A stretch of 64,000 nucleotides of DNA from Ignavibacteriota bacterium (lineage in GTDB: Bacteria; Bacteroidota; Ignavibacteria; UBA10030; UBA6906): positions 62,001-126,000 of the forward strand of contig JADJHP010000021.1 of assembly GCA_016707525.1 (NCBI GenBank), read 5' to 3'. A program made the translations under genes and the position numbers. The first letter of the stretch is position 1. Every line of letters begins with the position of its first letter. The notes under the pieces were generated by a model, which ran no database searches, was not told the DNA's origin, and worked only from the letters and a program-made list of their open reading frames with translations. This document shows, in pieces, positions 29,382 through 37,852 of this stretch.

Positions 29382-29957
29382 AGCATTGCCGAGTGCCCAT
29401 TCTTGAGGCAACTGCAAATCGAACCAATGGCTACTGCATGCCTCATGCCGATCTGGGTCTCCCATTCAAGACCAAGATCGGAGGCATCATCACAAAGCTC
29501 TCGAAGTCGACCTAAGACGGTTGTAGTCCCCGGAATCACTGACTTTATCCTGAGATTGGGAAGGTCCGGAGATTGGGATCGCTTGATGCGAGCCATGGTC
29601 AGCGGTGATAAGTTGATCCATTTCAGCACCAAGCCCGCATCGGCATCGGAGAAGAGCTACATAACTTCGGGGTATGCGATTGAACGGGACGGACAGTGGA
29701 TCGACGGAATTGTTGTGGAATTTGGGGTTAACGAGGATTTCTACGAGGATGTCGAAATGCAGATCTCACCTGATGTCTTCGCAGCGGAGCATCCCGATTT
29801 GTGGGAGAAATTCCGGTCGAGCTTCAATGAGGGAGACACAATCGTCCATTTCAAGACGAGTCCGTGGTCATGGCGCATCCTCGTTGGGGAGAGAATGGTA
29901 TGAAGTCAGGCGGGACGGAAAGTGCGTGCGGTCGGCTGTGGTGTTGATGAATTAGCT
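29382..29957 (+). CDS. Hypothetical protein, frameshifted (about 190 residues if joined)
   Basis: Three pieces follow one another: YCMPHADLGLPFKTKIGGIITKLSKS (ends at a TAA near 29515), then VVVPGITDFILRLGRSGDWDRLMRAMVSGDKLIHFSTK...GYAIERDGQWIDGIVVEF, which is long and clearly coding to 29880, and EWYEVRRDGKCVRSAVVLMN to 29957. Frame changes near 29510 and 29890 would join them. There is no signal peptide or membrane segment. Aromatic/acidic pattern repeats (FEGVNEDFYEDVEM) suggest an alpha/beta protein. I cannot assign a family. An intact toxin or immunity protein is possible but unsupported. Confidence 0.4.
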
Positions 29958-30170
29958 GAGCGCGAATCACCTGACTCTCGTAGTGCGTGTGGGTCAAACC
30001 AACTCAGGCTGAATCGCCTGAGGACCAAGTTTTCGTCGGACAGTTCAGGAACGGAATAGTGCCGACATTTCCCCTCCAGTGTCCGGCTTGATTCTCATCT
30101 CGAGACATCCTACGTTTCGCCTGACCGTTCGCACTGCGCTCCCCCCAGTGTGTGCATATGGACGGTCGAG

Positions 30171-30199
30171 CCCGGCATCCCCCCGATGTCGGGTTTTTT
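30171..30199 (+). terminator. Intrinsic terminator of the plus-strand island genes
   Basis: CCCGGCATC (30171-30179) pairs with GATGTCGGG (30185-30193), a 9-bp stem with one G-U pair and a loop of five C, followed by TTTTTTA. It faces the next terminator, which is on the opposite strand, so two converging transcripts end here. The 300 bases around it (29958-30263) hold no other supported gene. Confidence 0.75.
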
Positions 30200-30210
30200 A
30201 TTTGGTGCAA

Positions 30211-30236
30211 CAAAAAGCCCCAGATCACTCTGGGGC
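30211..30236 (-). terminator. Intrinsic terminator of the minus-strand island genes
   Basis: GCCCCAGA (30217-30224) and TCTGGGGC (30229-30236) form an 8-bp stem with a TCAC loop. On the minus strand the hairpin is followed by TTTTTGTTG. It lies just 28 bases beyond the stop of the minus-strand gene ending at 30264, which supports that gene. Confidence 0.75.
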
Positions 30237-30263
30237 CTCATTGTGAACCACTTATTTAATCTT

Positions 30264-30640
30264 CCTACTCCGATGTCTTGGTAGACCATCTCCGTCGATG
30301 TACCAAACCAAGATCCGAGTCTTGGTACATTTCATCAAAGCGTATCAGGTCACCCTCGGGGTTTGCCGATACACTCCACTGTTCCAGGTTGAAATAGGTG
30401 TCGCATGTTGCCATGCGGCATATTGTCTTCTATCGCTGTCATCGCACTGCTTCTTAATTGTTTTCCCGCCCCCCTTGAATTTGAGGATCCGCTTAGCTAT
30501 CATGAGGGCGTTGCACGATAGGCGGTCTTTATAGGGGTCAGCAATCTTAGTCTGGAGGACGGATGCTGGCTCTCTATTTCATTTTCATGGTATCAACGTC
30601 GTCAGGAAAGTCAAGAAGCCTGGCAGGAACTTATCCACAA
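30264..30640 (-). CDS. Hypothetical protein of the island, frameshifted
   Basis: On the minus strand, frames joined by shifts near 30570 and 30425 read PARLLDFPDDVDTMKMK, then KIADPYKDRLSCNALMIAKRILKF, CDDSDRRQYAAWQH and finally TYFNLEQWSVSANPEGDLIRF to TKTSE and a stop at 30264. Codon use and residue mix look coding and a good terminator lies directly after. About 125 residues, soluble, no recognised family. Its start is not resolved; upstream the frame may shift again (VDKFLPG). I infer a real but sequence-damaged gene rather than a chance frame. Confidence 0.4.
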
Positions 30641-30792
30641 TCTATCACGATGCCAGGTTCATTGCAAATAATCACTCAGCAGACCCGCGTAACCTCTTAG
30701 TTTTCAATTCGGATAGTTTTTCTCTCTGCAAATCCCGGTCCTCGTGTGTATCATGCTGTAGGAGGATCCTGCCCTGGACCAAGACATTCCGA

Positions 30793-30945
30793 AGCTTGAC
30801 CCTTGCCGAAGCAGAACGACAGCTCAAGATGAATCTATCACTGATCGAGATGCTCAAGGCAATACCGACCTGGAGGCCAGCTCGATTCAGAGAGATATGG
30901 GTCGAGCCGATACAGAAATTGATCAGAGAGCTGAAAGCGGTATAG
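30793..30945 (+). pseudogene. C-terminal fragment of an unidentified protein
   Basis: The plus frame reads SLTLAEAERQLKMNLSLIEM, then LKAIPTWRPARFREIWVEPIQ and KLIRELKAV before a stop at 30945. It looks like three amphipathic helices. A perfect terminator hairpin with six T follows 18 bases later, which argues for transcription in this direction. No start codon with a ribosome-binding site is visible; the in-frame ATG at 30829 would leave only 38 residues. Two other open frames overlap it, so confidence is low. Confidence 0.3.
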
Positions 30946-30963
30946 AGGGCAGGGCTATTCCCG

Positions 30964-30991
30964 GAGAATTTGTGTGTGAATTCTCTTTTTT
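30964..30991 (+). terminator. Intrinsic terminator
   Basis: GAGAATT (30964-30970), loop TGTGTGTG, AATTCTC (30979-30985), then six T. The stem is perfect and AT-rich. It follows the helical fragment ending at 30945. Confidence 0.7.
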
Positions 30992-31052
30992 CCAAATCAG
31001 CCCGCAATCCTCTGGCCGTTTTGATGTCTGCCAATGCCTGGTCGCTGCCCCA

Positions 31053-31311
31053 AATTGGCTGTCGGCAAAATAGGAAATCGCTAATGTTTATGTGGTCATT
31101 TCTCAGAATTGGCTGTTTGCCCGTAGAAAATGAGTTTGAAAGCATTTCAGGTTACCCTTTACCCTTCTCCTTTTTTTTCTCAAACTACTACTTTCTACAG
31201 CCAAACAGCCATTTCTTAGAAATACCCTTGATTTTATTGGGTCAAATCGATATTCATGAACAGCCAATTCATGGGCAATCGACAGCCAATTTCATAATCC
31301 GGCAGTCAATT
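31053..31311. repeat. Iteron-like repeats ACAGCCAATT in both orientations
   Basis: Exact copies are AATTGGCTGT at 31053-31062 and 31107-31116 (reverse) and ACAGCCAATT at 31260-31269 and 31282-31291 (forward). Near copies are ACAGCCAAAC 31197-31206, ACAGCCATTT 31205-31214 and GCAGTCAATT 31302-31311. The stretch is AT-rich, includes a T8 run near 31171, and lies immediately downstream of the primase-helicase gene, whose stop falls inside the cluster. This is the arrangement of iterons or of a protein-bound origin. No gene is supported between 30992 and 31291. Confidence 0.5.
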
Positions 31312-33296
31312 CTTTCTGATACCAATCCTTCATTTTCCCGGTCATTTCATAGCAATATTCTCGCTTGTCCCCGATCATCTTCCGGAACGAGTCCGTCACC
31401 TTCAGGTATCCCTTCTCTTTCATGGATCTGATGACACCGTTCTTCGTGTAGCCCTTCGATATCACAAAGTCATCCAAGAACCGGGACGGAAATACCCTTC
31501 ATTGAAAAACGCCAGCATCACTGGGTCGGTCTGCGTGACCATCTTCTGCATGATCTTCTGAACTTCCGCCTCCAACCCTGTCATGTTCATATTGAAGAGT
31601 GCCCGTTCCTCTGGCGTGATCGGCACGGGTATGCTGTACCGGCAGCCGTTCAGGGACCTCGTTTCCTCATACACCTTCTTCAGCTCAGTGCGCAGATAGT
31701 GCCCGATCCGGGCTTCGATCTTCTCACCGAACGATGGATCGATGGCACCTCTGAGTTTCGGCATCGTGTACACAAAGAACTGGTTGTTTCGCTCCGACGT
31801 AGGCTCCTCATCCTTCTGGACAAACACAGGCGTCTGATCGTTCGATAGGATGATGATGTTCATGTTGTTCCGCACCGAGTATTCCGGCAGGAACTTCTGA
31901 TTGACCACCGCCATCTTCTGGCCCGACCTCTGCTTGAGCATACGGTACTGCTTTTCGTTCGCACCCACCGACTCGTCGGCGATCAAGAGTTTCTTCTGTA
32001 CTTCGGGAGTGAAGTTTTTATCCTCACCGTGCCAGTACTGCGAGATCGATGGATAGATGGACATCACCGCATCGGCAAAGGTATTTTTGCCGGTCCCACG
32101 ATCGCCCTTCAAGATCAACGTCGGTAGTTTCTGGTAATTCGTGTAGGCATACACCGCCAGCCACTGTTTGATGAAGTCCGTGTGCTCCCCGAACATCTGT
32201 GCCAACCAGGTATCGATGAACGCATTGTCCGCTATCTGGACCGACCGTGGCGCATAGTGAATCGTGAAGATACCTTCGCCTGTAGCGTATCGATGGAATG
32301 ACCTATCGGCGGCAATATCTCCGATGTGGTCCACTCTCTTCAAGTGCGATATGTGCTTGTGCTTTACGAGGTAATCGTAATGCTCGCCCTTCAATTTCTC
32401 ATCACTGGCGCCGGTAAGCACCCAGAACTTCTTCTGCCCCGATCTTGCTCATGTGGAAATTCTTCGCCCGTCAGTCCTACTTCAAAGATATCGGTGGAGT
32501 ACGAATAAAACCGCTCACACAGTTGCTCGATCGGCAAGATCTCTTTGACCTTCCAATAAGGTTTCGCGCATGCCGAACAATAGATGAAATGGTTCTCGCT
32601 ATTGGCAGACCACTCCGATAAATGCCGACGTGCTCGCATCCTTATGGAATGGACAGAGAATGACGGCCTTTTCAGTGAGGGTGGAGGCAAGCAGCCGCTT
32701 GCCCTGCCCGTCCGTGACGATCAGCTTGTCGGTCCAGGCATTATCGATCCGTACCACCATCGATCGGTTCGATCTCGGCATCGACATCATAGTTCTTCCC
32801 GTTCCACCGGGACCGATATTCGGCCGCGGTTGGCGATGCGAAAAGCTGTCGTGCTCCATCGAGTACTTGGGTGTCCGAGCCTGGAAAGTGCTCCTTGAAG
32901 ATCCGTCGGGTGATCCGTTCATAGTCCACTAAGGAATGTACCCGGTTGAACGGGATCAGGATGCGGAAGCGATGAGCGTCAGGACGGTGACTGCGTGTGG
33001 TGATGAGGGAGCATAGTTGATCTTCAGTGCGTCGAGCTTTTCGACTGCCCGATCTATCGTATCGCCGTGGTCGGCGTCTACGCAGAACCCCGTTGCCAGA
33101 GGAAGTTCTCGCTAAGCCGATAGCCCTTTTCCCAGATGATGGGACTATAGTTATGTTCTGTGAACACCCGCTGGAGATCAGCGGTCTTCTGGATGGATGC
33201 GGAATACGAGGTTTGTGTACCGCTATAATCTGCTGGAGCAAGTGATAGCTCGATAGTCGAGCCTAATTCATTTTGACTTTCGTAGTTGCGGGACAT
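31292..33296 (-). CDS. Primase-helicase (AEP-like primase, zinc finger, D5-like SF3 helicase), frameshifted
   Basis: Pieces join into about 668 residues. The N-terminus (MSRNYESQNELGSTIELS) leads to an AEP-like block with FCVDADHGDT and RILIPFNRVHSLVDYERITRRIF. A CHC2-like zinc motif follows: LCPFHKDAST, then about 20 residues on YCSACAKPYWK. The helicase domain has Walker A LKGDRGTGKNTFADAV, Walker B KKLLIADESVG and sensor IIILSNDQ. A winged-helix end (KGYTKNGVIRSMKEKGYLKV) closes at 31292. Frame changes fall near 33100, 32960, 32730, 32600, 32440 and 31490. Such proteins replicate phages, plasmids and integrated elements. Iteron-like repeats follow directly. Confidence 0.75.
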
Positions 33297-33544
33297 GATT
33301 GTTCATTCTTTCTTTATCTTTATATGCGTATACAACACTTTTCAAGTTCTTGATGAAATTGCCATACGCAACGGGGTTGATGCTGGCCGTAAGGCCATAG
33401 TAGGAAGCGACGAGCGTCTGTAAGCGTTGTGTCCTGAAAGAATTCCAATTGGGATCCTTCCATTTTGTAATTAGTGGGTTCCACCCCAGCCGCAATAATG
33501 AATGCGGCCAGATAGAAATCCTTGGTACTGTATATCGGACTCAT
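33268..33544 (-). CDS. DUF5659-like small protein (one frameshift)
   Basis: MSPIYSTKDFYLAAFIIAAG opens the frame, with the conserved FYLAAF/L start of DUF5659. A shift near 33435 continues it as VASYYGLTASINPVAYGNFIKNLKSVVYAYKD, matching the family's Tyr-rich middle and the FIKNLKS helix. Total about 92 residues. DUF5659 proteins are short, uncharacterised and common in phages and mobile elements. It overlaps the primase gene start and the next gene's stop (33541), so the three minus-strand genes form a unit. Confidence 0.6.
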
Positions 33545-33870
33545 AGTTCAACTTCTCCAGAGTCCACCTTTGCCCGGCTCTCCTCGCTGAGGTGTGTCCA
33601 CACATCTGACTCCTGATAGTCGTACACCTTCATATCAAGTGAGCCATCTTTGCATCTCACGTCCAGTCCAGCACGTTCATACGCTTCCATGAGGTGTCGC
33701 ATGTTGGAGTAGGATTCAAAGTTGTTGATCAGTGTTCGAGTGATTTCGGGTTCGCCGTGCTCTATTGCGGATTCAACACGTTCCACTATGAGCAGAAACG
33801 CTGTGTTCAGCGCATGGTGCCAGTTGACTTTCACTATTTGTGCTTGGGCATCAGTGGGAGATTGGTTCAT
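33541..33870 (-). CDS. Hypothetical protein, first gene of the replication unit
   Basis: 109 residues, intact: MNQSPTDAQAQIVKVNWHHA, then a long helical segment (LNTAFLLIVERVESAIEHG, TRTLINNFESYSNMRHLMEAY) and an acidic C-terminus VDSGEVEL. No transmembrane segment or recognised domain. Its stop overlaps the DUF5659 gene (ATGA-type junction), suggesting coupled translation. It may be an accessory replication or regulatory protein of the element. Function is not known. Confidence 0.6.
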   Translation of the reverse strand: MNQSPTDAQAQIVKVNWHHALNTAFLLIVERVESAIEHGEPEITRTLINNFESYSNMRHLMEAYERAGLDVRCKDGSLDMKVYDYQESDVWTHLSEESRAKVDSGEVEL

Positions 33871-33963
33871 GGGGATAATAGGTGAGCTCGTTCATATTCA
33901 TTGTCTTTCTTGTTCGCAGGCTTGGGGTCGGCGCTGTATGCCTGCTGCCGTTGGGGATACCGT

Positions 33964-33982
33964 ATGCAAACGAGGTTTGCAT
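33964..33982. promoter_or_regulatory. Operator-like inverted repeat ATGCAAA-N5-TTTGCAT
   Basis: A perfect 7-bp inverted repeat with a CGAGG spacer lies 94 bases upstream of the minus-strand replication unit and 158 bases upstream of the divergent plus-strand gene. It resembles a dimeric repressor site. The rest of the gap 33871-34139 holds only AT-rich promoter-like sequence. Confidence 0.4.
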
Positions 33983-34105
33983 CTTTTGGGGGATATAGGC
34001 GGGGAAGCCACTGCAGATTGACAGCTAACTTACCACACGCAACCAGCGGGTGCTGATTCTTTCGTCACATTATCCTACACAATTCTCATATGAATGTCAA
34101 TACCC

Positions 34106-34134
34106 TTGTGATTGTACTTATATATACTTACAAT
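34106..34134 (+). promoter_or_regulatory. Sigma-70-like promoter for the 34140 gene
   Basis: TTGTGA (34106-34111) and TACAAT (34129-34134) are separated by 17 bases, matching the general -35/-10 layout with one or two mismatches each. The ATG at 34140 is only 5 bases beyond the -10 hexamer, so a transcript from here would be leaderless or nearly so. An overlapping TATATA at 34120-34125 is an alternative. Confidence 0.4.
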
Positions 34135-34139
34135 ACTTC

Positions 34140-34550
34140 ATGAAAACGACAATAACAGTACCCTATACCCTGGAAGGCGTCCAGTCAGCAATTCGACAGT
34201 TGCTTGACCGTGAGGGCATCTCGGAATACGGAGCTTGCCAAACGAGCTGGGCTTTTCGCCCACTCTCGATATATCTGATTCTCCGCAAGGATCCCGATCA
34301 ACCCGCTCGTCCAGTGCGTCGAACCACCCTGCAAGGGATTGGTAATGGCGTCGGTTATGAAGTCACCATCGATTCGGTGAACCAGCGTATTTCATTCCGG
34401 GACAGAGGCGAGACTATGGCGACGAAGACAGCCGTGCAGGACATCCTGGACGACATTCGAGATGTGCTCGTGAAGACTGATATCAAGCGACTCTCCAAAG
34501 GGGAACGGGATCGACTGAAGGGAGTGGTCAGTGAGCTGGTGCGGAAGTAG
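34140..34550 (+). CDS. Hypothetical protein of the island
   Basis: 136 residues from the ATG at 34140 (MKTTITVPYTLEGVQSAIRQLL). The N-terminal 80 residues are alpha/beta-like with GVGYEVTIDSVNQRISF. The C-terminal 50 residues are helical and charged (AVQDILDDIRDVLVKTDIKRLSKGERDRLKGVVSELVRK). There is no helix-turn-helix I can identify. It is divergent to the replication genes with an operator-like repeat between them, a typical position for a control gene, but that is inference from location only. A 30-residue longer frame starts at 34050 without an ATG near a ribosome-binding site. Confidence 0.55.
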   Translation: MKTTITVPYTLEGVQSAIRQLLDREGISEYGACQTSWAFRPLSIYLILRKDPDQPARPVRRTTLQGIGNGVGYEVTIDSVNQRISFRDRGETMATKTAVQDILDDIRDVLVKTDIKRLSKGERDRLKGVVSELVRK

Positions 34551-34822
34551 CAATGCGAAGCCAGGCGGGAAGGCAATTCGCGCGCTTGACTTTCGGTATA
34601 CGGAGAGGTATCATTCAAATGCAACATGGCACTGAATCGTGTCCAATTCATGACCAGTTATGCGGGGATATGTAAGGTTATGCAAGGAGATGACAGGAAG
34701 CCGAAGTTCTTAAAATCGCTGGAATCGGACCGAAACTGGCGATATCCAGTCGTATCACCAAGAAAACAGATCGGCTAATTAGAATCCCACCCTCTCCGCA
34801 CGCCCGCTTTGCTTAGGGCACG

Positions 34823-34861
34823 AATTAAGAACTAAGAATTCTGAGTTCTTAGTTCTTAATT
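34823..34861. repeat. 16-bp perfect AT-rich inverted repeat
   Basis: AATTAAGAACTAAGAA (34823-34838), a 7-base loop and TTCTTAGTTCTTAATT (34846-34861). Each arm is itself internally repetitive (TTAAGAAC/CTAAGAA). It lies 16 bases beyond the stop of the minus-strand propeller gene and is AT-rich in a GC-rich context, so it may be a terminator hairpin or mark the edge of the island. The rest of 34551-34876 holds no supported gene. Confidence 0.6.
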
Positions 34862-34876
34862 GTCCCACCCACCCGC

Positions 34877-36161
34877 CTACCGAAGCACAACTATCCTGAT
34901 CGTTCTGCTGCCTGACGGTGTGTGAAACCGGCAGTAGTATGTGCCGCTCGAGGCAGCCGGAGCGTCCCATTGCCGCGCGTGTTCGCCCCCTTCCAGCGTT
35001 TCTTGCACGAGTGTCGACACTTCCCTGCCCAGGACATCGTACACTTTGAGCGATACGAACGCCTGTGACGCGAGACTGAACCTGATCGTTGTCGTCCCGT
35101 TGAAGGGGTTCGGGTAATTCTGCATCAGCGTCACGGTGCCCGGCGTGCCGCCCCGGTATCCGGGCATCGGTAACGACGCCCCCTGTTTTGTAGACCGTAA
35201 CACCGCCGGTGAGTGTCCCTGCCCACGTGTTCCCCTTCGTATCGACAGCGACAGAGAGAACGAAGTCGTCCGGAAGCTCTGAGTTCTCTGCATCGTACGT
35301 TGTCCACATGATGCCATCGTACCGCACGAGTCCGCCTCCTGTGCCGATCCAGAGCACCGGTCCATCCGTTGCGAGGGAAGAGATCCCACCCGGCGGCAGC
35401 CCGGAATTCAGGCGGTTGTAGGCGACCCACGGCGTACCTGTGACATTGACCAGATTCCCACCTGTCGTGCCGGAAGTACCCAGCCACACCGTACCATCGG
35501 CCATGACGGCGATGGCCTCGGGAAAACTCGATGGAAGCGCATTCAGGTCAAGGCGCGCATTCGTCCACGAACTTCCCTGATGCCTCCACAATCGGCCCCG
35601 GAACGCGAAGGGGTCCCAGGTTCCGAACCAGATCGATCCGTGCGGATCTGCGGCCAGCGAAAGCACCAACGGTTCAACGAACGGGGTCGTCGTATCGCTA
35701 TAGATGGTCCACTGCGATCCGTCCCAGCGTGCAAGCCCATGCTCCGTGCCGGCCCAGACATTCCCCCCTGCATCCCGTGCGATCGATGTCACGGCAAGCT
35801 GCGAATGCGGGGTGGTCACCGAATCGAATACCAGCCATGCCGAGCCATCGTAGAAGGCGATCCCATGGTCTGTGCCGATCCACACCCCCCCTCTTCCGGC
35901 CGTTGCGAGCGCGGTGATATTGGCGGAGGGCAAGGGTGAATTGGAGGTATCGTGCGTGATCCAGTGTCTGCCGTCGTAACGTGCGAGGCCGTTCGCCGTA
36001 CCTATCCACACAAATGAGGAATCAGACGCTATAGCCTGGACCTGGTTGTGAGGAAGGGGTGAGTTCGTTGAGTCGAAAACGACCCATTCGGGCTCCTGCG
36101 CCCGGAGGGTGGTAGCAACGAACTGAAAAACAATGAAAAGGGCCGTGAAGCGGTACGCCAT
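34877..36161 (-). CDS. Beta-propeller protein with T9SS sorting domain (one frameshift)
   Basis: The start is the ATG at 36161, giving the signal peptide MAYRFTALFIVFQFVATTLRAQ. The body contains at least seven repeats of the two-component-regulator propeller type (FVWIGTANGLARYDG, GVWIGTDHGIAFYDG, NVWAGTEHGLARWDG, VLWIGTGGGLVRYDG, NTWAGTLTGGVTVY), the blades found in the sensor domains of hybrid two-component systems and in secreted proteins. A frame change near 35150 joins this to a T9SS type A domain (QNYPNPFNGTTTIRF, VYDVLGREVSTLV, GTYYCRFH). No kinase domain is present, so it is an exported propeller, perhaps ligand-binding. The frames fit a single gene of about 428 residues. Confidence 0.75.
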
Positions 36162-36769
36162 GTGATCATCCTTGAGGCTTGTCGAGCGCTCTCGCGCGCT
36201 GTCGGCACACGGGGGGAACTCCGTAGCAGATCGGGAGCGCCAACCATCCCAACGTCCTGGTGAGGCGGATTTGTTCCAGGGGAAACCGGGACCATTTTTT
36301 TTCGATCCCGGGAACAATATCCCCCTGACCTGCGTTCTTGGCTACTGGAGGCAGTGGGAGGATACGGTCGTACCCCCTCCCTCACTTTCCGTCCCAACAC
36401 CACCGGAAACCTCCTCGCACCAACGACCAACTGTTCTTTCCAACATCATCTCGTACGTTATCAGAGCTCAACCACTCAAGGTCCCTGCATGAGCCCAGAT
36501 GGCATTTGTACACCCGTACAGCGATCGGCTGATCCCCAACGGGGTCGCCGATTCTTCCACATTCACCCCTCCCCTATGCTGAACGGGCACCACGTCCAGT
36601 ACAGCGAGTCACCACCCGCCTCCCCCTGACACTCTCCAGCACGATCCAGCACCACGTCCGATCCAAACCGATCCCGACATCATCGGGTCCGAAATCCGCA
36701 TTGTTGTGACCTCAGATCGATCTTTGCGGGGGCCATGCATTCCATTGTGTCCGGAATTCCGAATCAAGC
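36162..36769. other. Intergenic region, no gene supported
   Basis: About 600 bases separate the minus-strand propeller gene from the plus-strand sigma-54 activator. It contains a T8 run near 36296 and short open frames on both strands that lack coding character. I find no convincing promoter, RNA gene or repeat. It must carry the start regions of both flanking genes. Confidence 0.5.
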
Positions 36770-37795
36770 ATGGAGAGAGAATTGTCACCTGCGCCTATCC
36801 AGAGTCTTGCGAGGCAACCCGCGATCCAGGGCTGCCTTCCCAGCCGTCAAACGACATACATATCATCTGACCCCGAGGTTCTAGGGTTGCTTGACCGGGC
36901 CGATCTGATCGCCCCGACCATGGCACCGATCCTTATCACAGGAGAAAGCGGGACAGGAAAAGATGTCCTTGCCCGGTATATCCATGAGAGGAGCGGGAGG
37001 CCCGGTGCACCGATGGTCGCGGTCAATTGCGCCGCTCTCCCCCACGAAGTGATCGACAACGAGCTCTTTGGCCACGAGCGCGAAGCGTTCACCGGAGCGA
37101 ATTCCCGGAAGGCCGGGTGCTTTGAGATGGCGCACAAGGGAACGCTCTTTCTGGATGAGATCGGCGAAATGCCTCCCGGAGTGCAGGCGAAATTGCTCCG
37201 GGCACTGGAGAGCAAGCGCTTCCGGCGTCTCGGTGGAACGGAGGAGATCGAGGTGGATGTGCGGATCCTCTCGGCCACGAACAAGGACATCGGGCAGGCA
37301 CTCGCATCCGGTCAACTCCGGGAGGACGTCTACTACAGACTCCGGGTCGCCGATATCCACCTCCCGCCCCTCCGCAGCAGGCCAGGCGACATACCCCTCC
37401 TGCTCGATCACTTCCTGGGCACGTTCGCCGGGTCGATGGGGCGCGAACGCCAGACGTTTCACGACGACGCCATGGAGATCCTGCTCGAGTACCGGTGGCC
37501 GGGCAACATCAGGGAATTGAGGAATGTGGTCGAGGCGGCGGTCATCACCTGCCCCGTCCCGGTCATCTGTCCTCCCTATCTCCCCGAACGTATGACCCGG
37601 GCGCACACGATCGAGAAAGCCATCACGATCCCCGCGGGATGCACCATCCTGGATGCCGAGCGGCTCATGATCGAGTATACGCTTGCTGTGACGAGAGGCA
37701 ACAAGTCCAAAACCGCCCTGATCCTCGGTGTCAGCAGAAAATACCTGTATGAACGCCTGAGTGAGATGAAGGAAATGAAGAAAGACCGGGAGTAA
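36770..37795 (+). CDS. Sigma-54-dependent transcriptional activator (no receiver domain)
   Basis: 341 residues. Only about 45 residues precede the AAA+ domain, so it has no receiver, GAF or PAS domain. Walker A is ITGESGTGKDVLARY, Walker B GTLFLDEIGEMP, and the arginine-finger region LREDVYYRLRV is intact. The sigma-54 contact loop reads EAFTGA instead of GAFTGA. The WPGNIRELRNVVE sensor and a C-terminal Fis-type helix-turn-helix (TALILGVSRKYLYERLSEM) are present. It should activate transcription from -24/-12 promoters, perhaps constitutively or under a partner's control. It stands alone on the plus strand. Confidence 0.88.
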   Translation: MERELSPAPIQSLARQPAIQGCLPSRQTTYISSDPEVLGLLDRADLIAPTMAPILITGESGTGKDVLARYIHERSGRPGAPMVAVNCAALPHEVIDNELFGHEREAFTGANSRKAGCFEMAHKGTLFLDEIGEMPPGVQAKLLRALESKRFRRLGGTEEIEVDVRILSATNKDIGQALASGQLREDVYYRLRVADIHLPPLRSRPGDIPLLLDHFLGTFAGSMGRERQTFHDDAMEILLEYRWPGNIRELRNVVEAAVITCPVPVICPPYLPERMTRAHTIEKAITIPAGCTILDAERLMIEYTLAVTRGNKSKTALILGVSRKYLYERLSEMKEMKKDRE

Positions 37796-37852
37796 GGGGG
37801 GAAGGAACTGCCGCCACTCCCGTAACCGGAAATGGCGGCAGGGCCGGAACGA

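Noticed and set aside
30672..31145. A 157-codon minus-strand frame in the island
   Set aside because: It lacks protein-like patterning in its first half and runs antisense to the helical plus-strand fragment, which has a perfect terminator behind it. The two cannot both be taken as supported.
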